A stretch of 6,926 nt of DNA from Betaproteobacteria bacterium UBA2592 (GTDB lineage: Bacteria > Pseudomonadota > Gammaproteobacteria > Burkholderiales > Rhodocyclaceae), in the NCBI GenBank assembly GCA_002340095.1, contig DDKS01000059.1:1-6926 (forward strand), in the 5' to 3' direction. The translations under genes and the position numbers were made by a program. Shown piece after piece: positions 4,685-6,926 of the stretch (within the stretch, counting starts at the first letter, position 1; the number at the start of each line of letters is the position of its first letter). The notes beneath the pieces are model-generated. The model made no database searches. It was given only the letters and a program-made list of their open reading frames with translations, and was not told the DNA's origin.

Positions 4685-6808
4685 TCAGAAGTTGTAGCGG
4701 TAGGTCAGGAAGGCGGCCCGGGGCGAGGCGGCGGTGTAGCTGAGCTTGCCGGCAGTGTCCTTGCTGACCTGCATGGCGTAGTACTTGTTGGCCAGGTTTT
4801 CGATGTTCAGGGTCAGGCTGTGAGCTTCCTTGGGACCCCAGCCGTAGCCGGCCATGAGGCTGGCGGTCCAGCCCGGCCGGTAGCTTTCGCTGTTGGCGTT
4901 GTCCAGGTAGTAGGTGCCCCAGTACTGGCCCGTGAGGCCCAGCTTCCAGCCGGCGGAGCGCCAGCGCAGGGAGACGTTGCCCTGATGCCTGGGCACATAG
5001 GGAAGCCGCTTGCCGGCCCGGTCCACGTTGGTGCTGACGAAGCCGTTGCGTACCACTTCGCTGAACTGGTCGTAGCGGTAGTCGGCATGGCTGTAGCCGG
5101 CGCCCAGTTCCCAGGGGCCGATGCGGTGCAGGCCCGAGATTTCCAGCCCGGTCTTGGCGGTGCGGCCGGCGTTCTGATAGACGTTTTCGCCGTTCTCGCG
5201 CACGGTGATGATCTCGTCCGTGACCCGGGCTTTGTACAGGGCCAGGTCCAGGCTGCTGGTTTCGGTGCGCAGCTTCATCCCCACTTCCACATTGCGCACC
5301 GTGGGGGCGGCCAGGTTGGGGTTGCTGGAGAGTTCGCTATCCGTCGGGACCTGGTCGGCCTGGGCCAGGCTGGCGTAGAGGTTGATGGCTTCGTTCAGCT
5401 TCCAGGTGGCTCCCAGCTTGGGCGAGAACAGCTTGAAGGTGTGCCGGGTATGGGTTTCCTGGGGCGTGGCATGGTTGCTGTATTTACCCGTCGCGAAGTT
5501 GTAGGCGCTGTACTCGGTTTCGTCGATCTCGACCCGGGAGCGGTCATAGCGGGCGCCCAGGTCGAGGGTGAGGCGGTCCATGGGGCGCAAGGTCTCGAAC
5601 AGGAAGATGCCGGTGAGCAGGTTCTTCTGGTTCGATTCGGCGGCCAGGGCGCCCTTCTTGTCCGACAGGGTGGCGGTGATGCGTCCGGCCTGGGGGCCGA
5701 AGGGAATGGTGCTCACATCCGCATACTGGTATTTGCGCGCATCCGGGTTACTCAGGCTGCGCACGGTGAGCCCGGCCACCAGTTCCGCCTTGCGGCCGAA
5801 CAGCTTGTGGTGGTGGGTGCCTTCCAGGTCGGTGCCGATGTTGCGTACCCAGTCGCCGGAATCGTTGATGAGGCCGGTGACCGGGTGGTAGTGCTGCCAC
5901 CGGTTCACGTAGAAGCGGGGACGGAAGCTCCAGTCGCCCACTTCCTTTTCCAGCCGGGTGTTGAAGAACCAGATTTTCGAGTAGCGGCCCGAGTGCTTCC
6001 AGGCTTCCGAGGTGTCCTTCTGGCGGCCGGTGCGCTTGAATTCCTGGAAGCTTTCGACATTCATGGAGCCAGGCAACTGCATGTCGGCCTCGGTGTAGGC
6101 CAGTTCCGATTCCCAGCTGCCGCCACCGGAGAGCATCAGGCCGTGCTTGAAGCTGAGCTGGGTGGATTCGTATTCGTTCCAGTTGCGCCAGGAACTGTCC
6201 TGCTTGCGCCGGGTGGTGGTCAGGGCGATGGCCTGGTCCTCGCCGATCAGGGCGGAAACCCGGGCGTTGAAGAGCTGACTGCCCCACTCGCCGAAGCCCA
6301 CCTTGACCCGGTCGGCCCGGTTGTCGAACACGGAGCGGGAGACGAACTGGATGGCACCCCCGGCAATGCCCGGAGCGAAGGGGCTGCCGGGGCCCTTGAA
6401 GACTTCGACCCGTTCCAGGTCTTCCGTATCCACCCAGTCGAAGCGGGTCATGCTGTCCGGGTCGGTGAGGGGAACGCCGTCGCGCAGCACCATGATCTCC
6501 CGCACGCCGTAGGGGGCCTTGAGGCCGGCGCCACGGATGATGAGGCGGGAGTCGTAGCCGCCGTTCTTGGTATCCACCAGCACGCCGGGAATGCCCTGCA
6601 GGGCGTCCTTGATGTTGAACATCTTGGCGTCTTCGATCTGCTGGCTGCCGACCACGGCGATGGATTGGGGCACTTCCCGGGTGGGTCGGGCGTCCCGGGT
6701 GGCGGTGACGCTCACCTCGTCGAGCAGGGGCTTGTCTTCCGCCTGGGCGAAGCTGGCAAAGAGTCCGGCCAGCGCCAGGGCCAGGGGTTTGGGTTGCAAC
6801 TTGTACAT
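4685..6808 (-). CDS. TonB-dependent outer-membrane receptor
   Basis: This 707-residue protein imports a bound ligand through the outer membrane using TonB energy. It has a signal peptide (1-23, ending AQA), a TonB box near LLDEVSVTATR (28-38), and a plug domain (about 48-158) with PGV (74-76), IRG (91-93), VLRDGVPL (107-114), ERVEVFKGP (132-140) and GGAIQFVSR (150-158). The remainder is a 22-strand type beta-barrel ending in YRYNF with a C-terminal Phe, as expected for barrel assembly. A His triplet lies at 332-334 in a barrel region. The general look is FecA-like (COG4772), but no motif fixes the substrate, and there is no FecR/FecI pair or N-terminal signalling extension. The frame is open to 6859, but the ATG at 6806-6808 has the signal peptide directly after it and AAGGA five bases upstream. 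Confidence 0.93.
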   Translation of the reverse strand: MYKLQPKPLALALAGLFASFAQAEDKPLLDEVSVTATRDARPTREVPQSIAVVGSQQIEDAKMFNIKDALQGIPGVLVDTKNGGYDSRLIIRGAGLKAPYGVREIMVLRDGVPLTDPDSMTRFDWVDTEDLERVEVFKGPGSPFAPGIAGGAIQFVSRSVFDNRADRVKVGFGEWGSQLFNARVSALIGEDQAIALTTTRRKQDSSWRNWNEYESTQLSFKHGLMLSGGGSWESELAYTEADMQLPGSMNVESFQEFKRTGRQKDTSEAWKHSGRYSKIWFFNTRLEKEVGDWSFRPRFYVNRWQHYHPVTGLINDSGDWVRNIGTDLEGTHHHKLFGRKAELVAGLTVRSLSNPDARKYQYADVSTIPFGPQAGRITATLSDKKGALAAESNQKNLLTGIFLFETLRPMDRLTLDLGARYDRSRVEIDETEYSAYNFATGKYSNHATPQETHTRHTFKLFSPKLGATWKLNEAINLYASLAQADQVPTDSELSSNPNLAAPTVRNVEVGMKLRTETSSLDLALYKARVTDEIITVRENGENVYQNAGRTAKTGLEISGLHRIGPWELGAGYSHADYRYDQFSEVVRNGFVSTNVDRAGKRLPYVPRHQGNVSLRWRSAGWKLGLTGQYWGTYYLDNANSESYRPGWTASLMAGYGWGPKEAHSLTLNIENLANKYYAMQVSKDTAGKLSYTAASPRAAFLTYRYNF

Positions 6809-6813
6809 GGTTT

Positions 6814-6818
6814 TCCTT
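6814..6818 (-). promoter_or_regulatory. Ribosome-binding site fixing the receptor start
   Basis: AAGGA on the minus strand, five bases before the ATG at 6808. It supports this start over the ATG 17 codons upstream (6859), whose extra residues would disrupt the signal peptide. Confidence 0.75.
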
Positions 6819-6831
6819 GCACGAAAGTCCG

Positions 6832-6857
6832 GCCCGCCGCCTCCTAAAGGGGCGGGC
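6832..6857 (-). promoter_or_regulatory. GC-rich hairpin in the receptor leader
   Basis: GCCCGCC (6851-6857) and GGCGGGC (6832-6838) form a perfect seven-pair stem around a 12-base loop, ending 23 bases before the receptor start codon. There is no T-run after it, so it is not a standard rho-independent terminator. It could be an mRNA processing or stability element, a translational control structure, or chance in GC-rich DNA. I see no Fur box or cobalamin-riboswitch core in the visible leader, but only about 118 bases upstream are available. Confidence 0.4.
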
Positions 6858-6862
6858 ATGAG

Positions 6863-6926
6863 TCAGATGAATGGGCGGATTTCAGGCAGGAAGGGGGGGC
6901 CCTCGGGGCGGCGCGTGGGCCAGGGG
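6863..6926 (-). CDS. Possible C-terminal tail of an upstream gene (partial)
   Basis: Two minus-strand frames run in from the right edge and stop before the receptor. One ends at 6863-6865 (tail ...TRRPEGPPFLPEIRPFI), the other at 6882-6884 (tail ...PLAHAPPRGPPLPA). Pro-rich tails with 'RGPP' or 'RAPP' resemble my memory of the ends of short DUF2946 proteins, which often precede metal-related receptors, but 15-21 codons are too few to prove a gene or pick the frame. If real, it would be the first gene of the same operon or the last of the preceding one. Confidence 0.3.
   Translation of the reverse strand, partial: PWPTRRPEGPPFLPEIRPFI

Noticed and set aside
4685..6808. Assignment of the receptor as a copper (OprC/NosA) or vitamin B12 (BtuB) receptor
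   Set aside because: I could not see Met-rich or other diagnostic substrate motifs, so the substrate is left open.
4820..6847. Plus-strand open frame of 675 codons opposite the receptor gene
   Set aside because: It lies fully antisense to a clear receptor with signal peptide, plug and barrel motifs. Long antisense frames are common in GC-rich DNA, and its translation is low-complexity Gly/Ala/Val with no recognisable domain.
6809..6926. Cobalamin riboswitch or Fur box upstream of the receptor
   Set aside because: Neither a B12-box-like core nor an AT-rich GATAAT-type Fur palindrome is visible in the available 118 bases.

Overview
The window is GC-rich (only about the first 200 bases look less so), with dense, mostly G/C-ending codons and proteobacterial-type proteins. 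It suggests a Gram-negative proteobacterium. A betaproteobacterium is my guess from the overall style of the genes, not something the sequence proves.

Layout: all recognised genes lie on the minus strand and read from right to left. At the right edge (6863-6926) is a possible tail of an upstream gene, then a short leader with a GC-rich hairpin. Seven tightly packed genes follow: a TonB-dependent outer-membrane receptor (4685-6808), a periplasmic DUF4198 protein with a C-terminal membrane anchor (3855-4676), a NapH/FtrD-like polytopic iron-sulfur protein (2818-3861), a six-helix SafE/CcdA-like membrane protein (2112-2825), and tonB (1426-2115), exbB (728-1423) and exbD (304-726). Every junction is either an overlap (4-8 bases) or a gap of at most 8 bases, so this reads as one transcription unit with translational coupling. 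A weak terminator-like hairpin lies just after exbD. The last ~165 bases (1-165) hold an imperfect inverted repeat of the CCACAGAG type, unrelated to the operon.

How the parts may work together: TonB-ExbB-ExbD would couple the proton motive force to the receptor in the same operon. DUF4198 proteins are often linked to transition-metal uptake (NikM/COG5266-like). The iron-sulfur protein resembles membrane electron-transfer proteins such as NapH, NosR, RdxA/CcoG and FtrD. The SafE-like protein has paired Cys in its membrane segments. The simplest reading is a self-contained metal-acquisition module with a redox step at the inner membrane. The substrate (iron, copper, nickel, cobalt or a chelate) cannot be read from the sequence, and no classical ABC permease, P-type ATPase or FTR1 permease is present in the window.
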